The notes below the pieces were generated by a model. That model ran no database searches. It was given only the letters and a program-made list of their open reading frames with translations, and was not told the DNA's origin. Shown one piece after another: positions 25,368-33,592 of a stretch of 41,356 bases of DNA (positions are counted from its first letter, which is position 1; each line of letters opens with the position of its first letter). Origin of the DNA: Bacteroidota bacterium (GTDB lineage Bacteria; Bacteroidota; Ignavibacteria; Ignavibacteriales; Ignavibacteriaceae). The position numbers and the translations under genes were made by a program. The stretch covers positions 1-41,356 of the forward strand of contig JAEYUD010000201.1 of NCBI GenBank assembly GCA_023433685.1, written 5' to 3'.

Positions 25368-27113
25368 TTATATTTCTTCGATTTCCTGTTCGAGCAGTTG
25401 TCTGCTGTAAATACCCGCGTAGATCCCGTTAAGCTCTATCAATTCTTCGTGTGAACCCTGTTCAGCAATCCTCCCCTTGTCAAGCACTACTATTTTGTCG
25501 GCATCCTTTGCGGTTGAGACCCTGTGACTGACCATAATGGTGGTTCGGTCTTTCATAAATTCCCTCAAACCCTTAAGAATGTCTTCTTCTGTGTGAGTAT
25601 CAACTGCTGAAAATGAATCATCAAGAATCAGAATTTTCGGTTCAGTAATTAAAGCCCGGGTAAGAGCCGCCCTCTGTTTCTGTCCACCCGAAAGTGTAAT
25701 GCCTCTCTCACCCACCACTGTATCGAACCCCGCGGGGAATTGTAGCACATCCTTTGAAAACTGCGCGATTTCTGCCTTACGCATAACTTCCTGCTCTGAA
25801 ATTCCGGGTTTTCCGTAAGTAATGTTGTTTCTGATCGAGTCAGAGAACAAGAAAGCCTCCTGCGGCACGAAACCGATCGCGGTTCTGAGGGTGCCGAGTG
25901 ATATGTCTTTTATGTTCACACCATCGATCAGCACTTCACCTTCGGTAATGTCGAATAATCTCGGAATCAGGTTAATAAGCGTGGTCTTTCCGCTTCCGGT
26001 CGAACCCATAAGAGCAAGTGAGTGACCCGCGGGTATTTTAAGGTCAAGATTCCTCAACACCCAGGGGAGGTCTTCCTTGTACCTGAATGAAACATTTTTA
26101 AGCTCGATATCCCCTTTTACCTGATTCAGGATGCTCAGCTCATCCGCCACATCCTCAATTTCATATTTCTCGGCAAGAATCTTGTTTAGCCTCGCCATGC
26201 TGGCCTCTGCCTGCTGAATGATGTTGATCACCCAACCGAAGGCGATCATGGGCCAGATCAGAATGCCAAGGTACATTACAAGCGCGGTGACGTCACCTAT
26301 CATAAGCGCGCCGTTTATCACCATCGAACCGCCTATGAGGATCGCGATGATCACCGAGAGACCGGTTAGAAGAAAAAGTGTCGGCTGAAAAAGTGCCTGA
26401 ACCCTAACGAGACTCATGTTCCGTGTGAGGTACTCCCGGTTCAAACGCTCAAAATCCTCTATCTCACGCTCCTCCGCTACATACGATTTAATGACCCTGA
26501 TCCCGGAAAAGTTTTCCTGGGCTTTCGTGGTAATATCAGAGAATTTCTCCTGAATAAGAGTGAACCGGCTGTGAACCTTTTTCCCCACTTTGTAAACAAG
26601 AAATGAGAGGAGTGGAAGTGGTATCAAACTCCAGAGCGTCACTTCCCAACTGATCATCGACATTATGGTGACAACAATTATCATCCTTATCAATGTATCT
26701 ATTGAGTACATGACCGCGGGACCAATGAACATTCTAACCGCGCTCACGTCGTTGGTGGCGTGCGCCATAAGGTTTCCGGTCGAGTGATTCTGGAAGAAAC
26801 GGTATGAAAGTTTTTGGATGTGCTCCCAGAAGTCTTGACGGAGGTCGTACTCAATTTTGCGGGAGATAACTATGATCGTCTGACGTATCATGAAGCGGAA
26901 AATACCGGATATGAGGGTCGACCCCACAATAAGAAGGGCGTACTGCACAAGTTTTTCTTCGAATATCCCCTTCTGAAGATCATTAAGTGAGTCTTTTATG
27001 ATCAGGGGGACATACACGCTGAAAAGGTTGGAGATTAAAATAAACAAAACACCGCTAATTAAAGCGGTTTTGTAGCGCGCGAAATATTTCTTCAGTGACC
27101 TGAGGTTCTTCAT
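25368..27113 (-). CDS. ABC half-exporter, degenerate Walker B subunit
   Basis: A 581-residue MsbA-like half-exporter, starting MKNLRSLKKYFARYK at 27113; the longer frame to 27173 adds a segment not typical of the family and has no ribosome binding site. Six membrane helices are followed by an ATPase domain with Walker A GSTGSGKTTL and a consensus LSGGQ. The Walker B reads ILILDDSFSAVD: the catalytic Glu is Asp (codon 25617-25619). This matches the degenerate-site half of heterodimeric exporters such as TM287, TmrA or BmrC. The partner is the gene at 22552. First gene of a three-gene - strand operon. Confidence 0.93.
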   Translation of the reverse strand: MKNLRSLKKYFARYKTALISGVLFILISNLFSVYVPLIIKDSLNDLQKGIFEEKLVQYALLIVGSTLISGIFRFMIRQTIIVISRKIEYDLRQDFWEHIQKLSYRFFQNHSTGNLMAHATNDVSAVRMFIGPAVMYSIDTLIRMIIVVTIMSMISWEVTLWSLIPLPLLSFLVYKVGKKVHSRFTLIQEKFSDITTKAQENFSGIRVIKSYVAEEREIEDFERLNREYLTRNMSLVRVQALFQPTLFLLTGLSVIIAILIGGSMVINGALMIGDVTALVMYLGILIWPMIAFGWVINIIQQAEASMARLNKILAEKYEIEDVADELSILNQVKGDIELKNVSFRYKEDLPWVLRNLDLKIPAGHSLALMGSTGSGKTTLINLIPRLFDITEGEVLIDGVNIKDISLGTLRTAIGFVPQEAFLFSDSIRNNITYGKPGISEQEVMRKAEIAQFSKDVLQFPAGFDTVVGERGITLSGGQKQRAALTRALITEPKILILDDSFSAVDTHTEEDILKGLREFMKDRTTIMVSHRVSTAKDADKIVVLDKGRIAEQGSHEELIELNGIYAGIYSRQLLEQEIEEI

Positions 27114-27264
27114 TCTCAACCGGAATTTGTAAAAAGCAGTTTGCAAGTTGAAAACATTCCGCCCCTCATGCAATATTAAAATGACGGGCGGTAATAAAAC
27201 TTGCTCAATGTATGTTATAACAACGGTTGGTTAATGATGGTTCAATACTTGAAGAGAGGTGTTC

Positions 27265-27359
27265 AGTGGTTAGTCCGCCGCGGCGGATTAGTGGTTAGAG
27301 GTTAGTATTGATTTAACTGACCTCTAATCCGCCGCCGCGGACTAACCGTTAACCATTAA
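27265..27359 (-). repeat. Inverted repeat of AGTGGTT heptamers with GC palindromes
   Basis: This block follows the DUF5916 stop directly on the - strand (TTAATGGTTAACGG). It contains the perfect palindrome TCCGCCGCGGCGGA at 27274-27287 and the variant TCCGCCGCCGCGGA at 27328-27341. The two halves, each GGTTAGTCCGC...GGATTAG then AGGT, form an imperfect inverted repeat that could fold as a long hairpin. The sequence GGTTAACGGTTAG also occurs after the ybdK stop at 9207-9220. Confidence 0.8.
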
Positions 27360-30008
27360 TTAAAGGAACCTGGCGGCATTGAACCAGTAGGTGATCTTTG
27401 CCATAAAGATATTGTTCGATTCCGATTCCATCAGATTGGCGAAGCTTTTGCCAAGCTGGAACTGTCCCGGGTTATCAAAGTTCGTTCTGTCGTGACTCCA
27501 CACCAGGAAGAGGGTTGAACCGGGGAGGAACTCCCAGCGATAGATCAGGTTCAGGCGGAGCGACTTGAAGTTGAAATCGGGATTTTCGATCGCGAACCTG
27601 TTTCCGGTACCGGGGTCGATCACATATTCACCATTAGCGTCATCGTAGCCGATCGAGGTCCCTTTTGTACCGTAAACAGTATAATCCATCTGTTTTTCCC
27701 TGTCGAGCTCTTTCAATTCGGAATATTTTCCGATCGAAATGAAAGGCTGCGCGAAGAGCTGGAGGCTCATCGTCGGGGTAAATGTATAGTCGAGGCGGAT
27801 GGTCGCGAAGAGTGTTTTCTGATCGAGATATCCGAACACGTGCCTTGTGCCATAGGTTTTTGTAGCGGCGGCATCGTCAACATTCGCCACCCATTGGGTT
27901 TTATCAAAATTCATCTCATAGCCCGGGTAGATCGTGAGCCTGAGAGCTTCACTCGCTCTCCATGAGCCACCAAGCTGAAAATTGTAGAATCTGCTTCCGA
28001 GGTCGTCGCCACCGTAATAGAAGTCACCATCCACTGTCAGGTCGCGGCTTTGATCGGATGAGAAACCCACCGCCCCGTTAAATCCGGCAGGCATTTTTGC
28101 CGAGGGACCGCCGCGTGTGTGTCTTGTGTTCAGTCTTTCAAATTCATAACCAAAGTTGTATCTCAATGAGTAGAAATTACGTAGTTTCATGTTACCCATG
28201 GTGAAAACACCGTTACCCTCTGTCTCGCCGTCGAAATTGAACGACCTGTAATGAGCAACGTAAATGCTCTTCGAGCGTGAGAACGAATCTTCCTTGTAGT
28301 CACGGAGTCCCATTACCAAGTGAGCGTTCACCACATCGGTTTTCCAGGCGAAGCCAAGATCATTAACATTGAATCCGGGAGAAATGGCGCCGATCGCGGC
28401 ATTAACATAGAACTCACCCTCCTGTTTGTTGAAGGCAACCCTTCCAGCCCAGCCATTAAGTGAAGTGGCATTGGGGTCAAGCCTCCTGGTCTTCATATCC
28501 GGTCTCTGAAAGAAGTGGGTCGGACTCTCCTGAAGATCGTTGATAAACTCCTTGCTTCCGTTCACCCCGGAGGTGATGAAATAGCCATTTACCACGTAAA
28601 TTTTCGCGGAATCAAGGTTGAACCAACCGTCAACGCCAGCCGCGTATGAATTGCTGCTGAAGTTATCGCGGAGTGACCCGTCGTCAAACTTGCGGATCAT
28701 TGATGTACCCATGAATCCGAGACCGTACCGTGACTGGTCAAACTCTTTTAATGTTCTGAACACCGTGGCATTTGAAAGGGGTTGAACCTGCTTTGTTGAT
28801 GTCAGACCGTTGGTGTATGAACGGGCATTCATCGAGTTGGTTACCGCGTCAAGGGCGTAGATCGACCATCCGTCGGATATTTTGCCGGTAAGTTTCGCTG
28901 CACCGATGATTTGTGTTTCCGTCGGATAATCAACGAAGTCACCATCGGCAGCCGGCCCTGTTGGAGCTTTGCCGATTCTTCTTGAATAAAACATATTTGG
29001 TCCGCCCCAGTTGAAACCCCAGTTGTTGTTTGAACCGCCGTACCCGAATGAAAGAAGGTTCGATCCCTCAATGAAGAAGGGGCGTTTTTCATCATAAAAT
29101 GTTTCATAGGCTGAAAGATTCAGAACAGCGGGGTCCACTTCCACCTGACCGAAATCGGGATTAACCGTCATATCAAGTGTGAGGTTGCTGTTAATGCCCC
29201 ACTTTATATCCGCGCCGAAAGTGGTTTTGTACTGGCTGCTTTTGTAGAAAGGGTCGTTCTGGTCATGGATCAGGTACTGCGCCTTCTGTACCATATATGG
29301 CAGCACTTCAAGATTTGTGCCTGCACTGATCTCTTCGAAACCTGTGAGTTCCGCGAATTTCGAAACGAAACCGCTCTCACTTTTCTTTACCAGCACATAA
29401 TAACTTTCCTCGTTCCTGCGGGCAATATTTCTCCTGAAGTTGATACCCCAGGTCATGTCAGGGCGCTTGTTGAATCTAAGCTGTGAGAAAGGGATGCGCA
29501 TTTCAACTGTCCAGCCGTCTCCGGTACGCTGGGTTTTGGCTTCCCAGACACCGTTCCATGAGTTATCGTCCCAGTCTGAATTAAAAAGTGTTCCGTCACC
29601 CACCGAGCCACTTGGTGTCGCGTAAAAATAATATCCGGAGCGCTTGTCGAAGTAGGGATCAAGAAAGACAATAAAGTTATCAGACTGTACCCACTGATCT
29701 TTTCTCGCCAGCACAGTAACTATTGAGTCGGGGTCGCTATCGTAGCAATATGCAGCCACATAAAAAGCCTCGTCATCATAGGTCACCTTCACCGCGGTTT
29801 TCTGGGTTGAAGGTTTTCCCTCCTCGGGGTCGCGCTGAAAGAACTCAAGCACGGGCATATTGTGCCACACTGCTTCATTCAGTTTGCCATCCACCTCCAC
29901 CGGTGAACTCGCTCGTGAGATCTTGATCTCTTTTGAGCCTTTTGTTCCGCCCGCATAAACCTGCGCGGCAGCTATTAAAACGAAGAAAAGTAACGTTGCT
30001 CTTCTCAT
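27360..30008 (-). CDS. Outer-membrane DUF5916 protein with CBM9-like N-terminal domain
   Basis: An 882-residue exported protein. Signal peptide: residues 1-19 (ending VYAGG). Residues about 28-220 form a CBM9-like beta sandwich (VEVDGKLNEAVWHNMP, IVFLDPYFDKRSGYYF, WTVEMRIPFSQLRF). The rest is a DUF5916 region with many alternating aromatic strands and a C terminus ending in Phe/Leu (KITYWFNAARFL), typical of outer-membrane beta barrels. Role in the family is not established; binding or uptake of glycans or peptides is suggested by the fold. It stands alone, 167 bp from the S23-like gene. Confidence 0.9.
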   Translation of the reverse strand: MRRATLLFFVLIAAAQVYAGGTKGSKEIKISRASSPVEVDGKLNEAVWHNMPVLEFFQRDPEEGKPSTQKTAVKVTYDDEAFYVAAYCYDSDPDSIVTVLARKDQWVQSDNFIVFLDPYFDKRSGYYFYATPSGSVGDGTLFNSDWDDNSWNGVWEAKTQRTGDGWTVEMRIPFSQLRFNKRPDMTWGINFRRNIARRNEESYYVLVKKSESGFVSKFAELTGFEEISAGTNLEVLPYMVQKAQYLIHDQNDPFYKSSQYKTTFGADIKWGINSNLTLDMTVNPDFGQVEVDPAVLNLSAYETFYDEKRPFFIEGSNLLSFGYGGSNNNWGFNWGGPNMFYSRRIGKAPTGPAADGDFVDYPTETQIIGAAKLTGKISDGWSIYALDAVTNSMNARSYTNGLTSTKQVQPLSNATVFRTLKEFDQSRYGLGFMGTSMIRKFDDGSLRDNFSSNSYAAGVDGWFNLDSAKIYVVNGYFITSGVNGSKEFINDLQESPTHFFQRPDMKTRRLDPNATSLNGWAGRVAFNKQEGEFYVNAAIGAISPGFNVNDLGFAWKTDVVNAHLVMGLRDYKEDSFSRSKSIYVAHYRSFNFDGETEGNGVFTMGNMKLRNFYSLRYNFGYEFERLNTRHTRGGPSAKMPAGFNGAVGFSSDQSRDLTVDGDFYYGGDDLGSRFYNFQLGGSWRASEALRLTIYPGYEMNFDKTQWVANVDDAAATKTYGTRHVFGYLDQKTLFATIRLDYTFTPTMSLQLFAQPFISIGKYSELKELDREKQMDYTVYGTKGTSIGYDDANGEYVIDPGTGNRFAIENPDFNFKSLRLNLIYRWEFLPGSTLFLVWSHDRTNFDNPGQFQLGKSFANLMESESNNIFMAKITYWFNAARFL

Positions 30009-30129
30009 ATGGTTGCGGTTCCTGTTTGTGTTTTAGAGGTTTAGACCCGGAGAGATGAAAATAGTTGTACGAAAATTACCTTTATGAGAGGGGAATTTCA
30101 GGTTTTAGTGATGAGCGGTGGTTTTTTGG

Positions 30130-30175
30130 GGTGGAGTGTGGAGTGTGGAGTGTAGAGTGTAGAGTGTGGAGGTGT
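30130..30175 (+). repeat. GTGGAGT heptamer tract, left arm of inverted repeat around the S23-like gene
   Basis: Six to seven heptamers of AGTGTGG/AGTGTAG type. The 19-mer at 30142-30160 (AGTGTGGAGTGTAGAGTGT) is the exact reverse complement of 30556-30574 on the other side of the small gene. The tract starts at the stop codon of the S23-like gene. Confidence 0.88.
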
Positions 30176-30541
30176 TTACTTTTTAGTGTTTTGGTATCCT
30201 ATGAAAGCGTTAAGTAGGCGTTTTGTATTAAGTAGTTTATCAGAGATGGTCCGAAGTTCATCTATACCAAGCAAATCGATCTCATGGGCAATACGGATCT
30301 GTGTGTCCAATTCGTACAATGAACCTCTGGCAATGATAAGAAAATGAATGATATCATTCACACTTGCTCTGCCGATCCCCTCAGCAATATTAGACGGAAT
30401 CGAGACGGCAGATCGTCTCATTTGTGAAGTTAAACCATACATCTCTTTTGGCGGGAAGGAGTCCGTAACTTTATATGTCAGGACAGCCAACTCCTTTGCG
30501 ACTCTCCAGACATCCAATTCATGGAACTCCTTAAAACTCAT
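30176..30541 (-). CDS. Four-helix-bundle protein, S23 / 23S rRNA IVS family
   Basis: A 121-residue all-helical protein of the S23/IVP family (PF05635), recognised by the N-terminal HELDVWRVAKELAVLTYKV, the centre MYGLTSQMRRSAVSIPSNIAEG and the C-terminal helix pair. Relatives are encoded in intervening sequences of 23S rRNA genes and, as Avd proteins, in diversity-generating retroelements, where they bind nucleic acid as pentamers. Here it is not in an rRNA gene. It lies between inverted heptamer arrays, and its GAGGG ribosome binding site is at the edge of the upstream array. Its molecular role is unknown. Confidence 0.9.
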   Translation of the reverse strand: MSFKEFHELDVWRVAKELAVLTYKVTDSFPPKEMYGLTSQMRRSAVSIPSNIAEGIGRASVNDIIHFLIIARGSLYELDTQIRIAHEIDLLGIDELRTISDKLLNTKRLLNAFIGYQNTKK

Positions 30542-30548
30542 TCAATTC

Positions 30549-30586
30549 CCTCTCCACACTCTACACTCCACACTATACACTCTTCT
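30549..30586 (-). repeat. AGTGTGG heptamer tract, right arm of inverted repeat around the S23-like gene
   Basis: On the - strand this tract begins with the TAG stop of the PorV-like gene and runs as AGAAGAGTGTATAGTGTGG... into the leader of the S23-like gene. The 19-mer at 30556-30574 pairs exactly with 30142-30160. Confidence 0.88.
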
Positions 30587-31615
30587 CTACCTCTTAAACT
30601 TCGGCTCCTCCAGCGTCAGTGTGATCGAAATTCTGTGTGAGTCGGGAAGACGGTCATCTTCGGCCATGTTGAAGCGGGCGAAGGAGTAATCGATGTTAAG
30701 TTTGGGGAGTTTTACACCGGCACCGATGGTGAACTGCTTCACATCGTTGTAACCGGCGCGGACAGCAACCACGTTTTTGAAGTTGTACTCAAATCCGAAG
30801 TGGGGATCAACTGATACGGGGCCCATGTTGAATGTGGCGGCATATTTTCTTCCCTCGAATCTTACATCGAAGTCAACCGCCGGGAGGAGAATACCGCCGA
30901 GGATGTTGATTGAGTAGGCGGCACCAAGCTTTAAGGGTGGGGTGATAAGTTCATTTCTTCCGGTGCTCCAGGCAACCAATGTGGTGGTTACATCCTGAAC
31001 GGCAGCGCCCAGCACCAGTTCGTCTGTTGCTTTGTACATCGCGCCCACATCAAAACCGATACCGGTGGCGCCAAACTCTGCAATATCCCTGCGGATAACT
31101 TTGAAGTTGGCACCGATCGAAAGTTTATCATCGATTTTCTTGGCAGCTGAGAGGTAAAAAGCCCAATCCTGATTCGAGAACTCTTTTATTTTTGAGTAAT
31201 CAAGTTTGTCGTTGGTGCGGATATCAAGAATACCGTCGCCGTTCGCGTCGTAAAGAGCTTCCCGGGTATCATAAATACCATCAACAGCGAGACGCAGCGC
31301 GGAAACCGCAAAGGTGTAGTCTTTCCCGTATGGGATTCCGACGGCGGCGTAGTTGTAATTCACCAGATTACCGTAACGCTGATCGTGCATCAGGGAGAGC
31401 TGAGGGTAATCAAGCTGCGTCAGACCCGATGGGTTGTAATATGCCGCGGTAATGTCATTCGCCACAGCGGTGAAAGCTCCACCCATTCCGAGGGGCCTCC
31501 CGCCAACTCCGATGGCGAGAAACTCACCCGCGTACTTGCCGGCTACGGTCTGCGACCAGGTAAATGGTGTTATTGAAAGTATGAAAAGCAGTGTAAAAAG
31601 GCTTCTTTTTGCCAT
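30587..31615 (-). CDS. PorV/PorQ-family outer-membrane protein
   Basis: A 342-residue exported beta-barrel-like protein. I chose ATG 31615, which is preceded by GGAGA and gives a clean signal peptide MAKRSLFTLLFILSITPFTW; the frame continues up to 31696 without such features. The family mark is IGVGGRPLGMGGAFTAVANDITAAYYNPSGL just after the signal. The body alternates aromatic and small residues as in FadL-like 14-strand barrels. PorV-type proteins serve as shuttle or assembly factors for type IX cargo, fitting the two sorting-domain proteases in this window; many paralogues have no assigned task. Promoter TAAATTTG lies 70 bases upstream. Confidence 0.88.
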   Translation of the reverse strand: MAKRSLFTLLFILSITPFTWSQTVAGKYAGEFLAIGVGGRPLGMGGAFTAVANDITAAYYNPSGLTQLDYPQLSLMHDQRYGNLVNYNYAAVGIPYGKDYTFAVSALRLAVDGIYDTREALYDANGDGILDIRTNDKLDYSKIKEFSNQDWAFYLSAAKKIDDKLSIGANFKVIRRDIAEFGATGIGFDVGAMYKATDELVLGAAVQDVTTTLVAWSTGRNELITPPLKLGAAYSINILGGILLPAVDFDVRFEGRKYAATFNMGPVSVDPHFGFEYNFKNVVAVRAGYNDVKQFTIGAGVKLPKLNIDYSFARFNMAEDDRLPDSHRISITLTLEEPKFKR

Positions 31616-31684
31616 TATTGATGTTTCTCCGCTACCTTGGGGAAATATTCTCGTCAAATTCAGATTTGGTATAATTGATCCGTT

Positions 31685-31692
31685 CAAATTTA
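31685..31692 (-). promoter_or_regulatory. TAnnTTTG promoter element for the PorV-like gene
   Basis: The - strand reads TAAATTTG, 70 bases before the chosen ATG, with a TTTTTG about 15 bases further upstream as possible -33 element. The rest of 31616-31761 shows no gene. Confidence 0.5.
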
Positions 31693-31761
31693 TCAATAAT
31701 TTGGATACAAAAAGGGGGAAAATTTAGTTTACAGCGGATGTGTATCCAGTTCCCCGGCTTT

Positions 31762-31880
31762 ATGTGACGGTTATGTGACTGACATGTGACTGAAACGGGC
31801 TTTTATGTGATTCTTATGTGACTGACATGTGACTGAAGCAGGTTTTTATGTGATTCTTATGTGACGGTTATGTGACTGAA
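31762..31880 (+). repeat. Helically phased ATGTGACNNNN array 1
   Basis: Nine units of ATGTGA(C/T)NNNN, each 11 bp, start at 31762, 31773, 31784, 31805, 31816, 31827, 31848, 31859 and 31870. After the third and sixth unit is a 10-bp spacer, ACGGGCTTTT or GCAGGTTTTT, giving a 43-bp higher-order period. NNNN is mainly GGTT, TGAC, TGAA or TTCT-like. Spacings of 11, 21, 32 and 43 bp keep all units on roughly one face of the helix. The array lies upstream of the promoter of the AlbA_2 gene. Confidence 0.93.
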
Positions 31881-31924
31881 CTGAAAAACAAGGATTAAAC
31901 GGCACAAACTTCCTTCAACTTTCT

Positions 31925-31932
31925 TAAATTTG
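31925..31932 (+). promoter_or_regulatory. TAnnTTTG promoter element for the AlbA_2 gene
   Basis: TAAATTTG lies 31 bases before the ATG and 45 bases after array 1. It matches the -7 consensus exactly; transcription would begin about 31939. Confidence 0.5.
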
Positions 31933-31962
31933 ATCAATTGAATTGAAAGTTTCACAGAAGTT

Positions 31963-33411
31963 ATGCAAGTAGAAAAGATTGTTAAAGAATTGGTTATGCT
32001 TCCCCGGGAATGTGAGTGGGTTGAGTTCAAACAAGACAACTCCAAACCGGAGGAAATCGGGGAGTATCTCTCCGCAATCTCTAATTCAGCTGCCTTGTCT
32101 AACAAGCCATCAGGTTATATCTGCTGGGGAGTAAAAGACTCCACAATTGAGATCGTCGGTACAAATTTTGATCCTTCCTCATACAAGGTTGGAAATGAGG
32201 AACTGGAGAACTGGCTTTCACATCTTCTGAATCCAAAAATTCACTTCTCATTCCATAAAACTGTTGTAGATGGGAAGAATGTCATCCTGCTTGTTATTTC
32301 CCCGGCTTCAACAGCACCTGTCAAATTCAAGAATGAAGCTTACATCAGAATTGGTTCATACAAGAAGAAACTAAAGGATCACCTCGAAAAGGAAAGACTG
32401 CTTTGGGATGTTCTTTCTAAAAAGCGATTCGAAGAAGAGGTAGCCCTGGCTGACCTTGACTCCAATGGTGTATTCCAGTTTCTGAATTTTCCTGCTGTTT
32501 TTGAATCACTTGACCAGCCATTACCAGGGGATCAAAACGGTATTCTTGAAAGACTCGTCAAAGAATCTTTCATTCGGCGGAATCAGGGCGGCAGTTACGA
32601 TATTCTGAACCTTGGTGCAATACTTTTCGCCAAAGATCTGGGTTCATTTCCCCGGTTGCGAAGAAAATCGGTCCGTATTATTGTCTACAAAGGAGACTCC
32701 AGGATCACTACCGAAAGAGAATTTGAAAACTCAAAAGGTTATGCCGTGAGTTTCAGCGAGGTAATAGAAACCGTAAATGGCCAATTACCGCAAAACGAAC
32801 TTATCGAAACAGCGCTAAGAAAAAATGTCCGGGTTTATCCTGAAATTGCCATTCGTGAGTTGGTGGCTAATGCTTTGATCCATCAAGACCTCTATATATC
32901 TGGTGCGGGCCCGATGATCGAGATATTTTCCGATAGAATTGAGATTACAAATCCGGGTAAACCCCTCATTGAAACAATCAGGTTTATCGATGAACCACCA
33001 AGATCACGCAATGATGCCCTGGCCGCTTTTATGAGAAGAATCAATGTCTGTGAAGAACGGGGTAGCGGGATCGACAAGGTTATCTTCAGCATTGAGGCAT
33101 TTCAACTCCCCGCTCCTGATTTTCAGGCTCCCGGTGACAATACCCGGGCTATACTTTTTTCACCCAAGAGTTTTAAGGATATGTCGCGCGACGAGCGTAT
33201 CAGGGCATGCTATCAGCATTGTTGCCTGCAGTATGTGTCAAATAAGGAGATGACTAATAACTCCCTCCGCGCCCGGTTTAACATATCCGAGGCAAACTAC
33301 TCGATGGTCTCAAGAGTAATATCAGAGACTATCAAGGCAGATTTCATAAAAGCCAAGGATTCAGAGAACCGCTCTAAAAAGTTCGCCCGTTATGTGCCAT
33401 TCTGGGCTTAG
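31963..33411 (+). CDS. AlbA_2 / HATPase_c_4 putative transcriptional regulator
   Basis: A 482-residue soluble protein. Residues about 10-135 form a Schlafen-type AlbA_2 domain (PF04326; ECEWVEFKQD, SGYICWGVKDSTIEIVG, EAYIRIGSYKK). Residues about 290-375 are a GHKL ATPase fragment (HATPase_c_4) with N-box Glu299/Asn303 in RELVANALIHQDL and Gly-rich parts ITNPGKP and CEERGSGIDKV. The last 75 residues look like a winged helix (MTNNSLRARFNISEANYSMVSRVI). Such proteins are predicted nucleic-acid-binding regulators. It is flanked on both sides by ATGTGACNNNN arrays, which are therefore candidate binding sites. The gene looks AT-richer than its neighbours, which would fit acquisition by transfer. 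Confidence 0.88.
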   Translation: MQVEKIVKELVMLPRECEWVEFKQDNSKPEEIGEYLSAISNSAALSNKPSGYICWGVKDSTIEIVGTNFDPSSYKVGNEELENWLSHLLNPKIHFSFHKTVVDGKNVILLVISPASTAPVKFKNEAYIRIGSYKKKLKDHLEKERLLWDVLSKKRFEEEVALADLDSNGVFQFLNFPAVFESLDQPLPGDQNGILERLVKESFIRRNQGGSYDILNLGAILFAKDLGSFPRLRRKSVRIIVYKGDSRITTEREFENSKGYAVSFSEVIETVNGQLPQNELIETALRKNVRVYPEIAIRELVANALIHQDLYISGAGPMIEIFSDRIEITNPGKPLIETIRFIDEPPRSRNDALAAFMRRINVCEERGSGIDKVIFSIEAFQLPAPDFQAPGDNTRAILFSPKSFKDMSRDERIRACYQHCCLQYVSNKEMTNNSLRARFNISEANYSMVSRVISETIKADFIKAKDSENRSKKFARYVPFWA

Positions 33412-33428
33412 GAAGAGAAATATTTTTT

Positions 33429-33504
33429 ATGTGACGGTTATGTGACTGTCATGTGACTGGAACGGGTTTTTATGTATTTCTTATGTGACGGTTATGTGAC
33501 TGGA
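33429..33504 (+). repeat. Helically phased ATGTGACNNNN array 2a
   Basis: Six units at 33429, 33440, 33451, 33472 (degenerate ATGTATTTCTT), 33483 and 33494, with one 10-bp spacer ACGGGTTTTT at 33462-33471. The array begins 18 bases after the AlbA_2 stop. Same orientation as array 1. Confidence 0.93.
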
Positions 33505-33535
33505 TAGCCATTTTCATCCTCCCCACGTCTTCCCT

Positions 33536-33576
33536 GAAAAAGTTAAGTCATTGTAAATAATGAAGTTAGCTTTTTC
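33536..33576 (+). terminator. AT-rich hairpin between arrays 2a and 2b
   Basis: GAAAAAG (33536-33542) pairs with CTTTTTC (33570-33576), with an inner TCATT/AATGA pairing (33548-33552 with 33559-33563). It could terminate the AlbA_2 transcript, but the stem is AT-rich. Confidence 0.4.
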
Positions 33577-33592
33577 TCATCAACCGGTTCTT

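Noticed and set aside
27114..27173. Longer N terminus for the ABC gene
   Set aside because: The added 20 residues lack a ribosome binding site; MKNLRSLKKYFARYK is the typical start of this exporter type.
30176..30541. Diversity-generating retroelement accessory gene (avd)
   Set aside because: The protein family is related, but there is no reverse transcriptase, template repeat or variable repeat nearby.
31616..31696. Longer N terminus for the PorV-like protein
   Set aside because: It would hide the signal peptide behind 27 polar residues and cross the predicted promoter.
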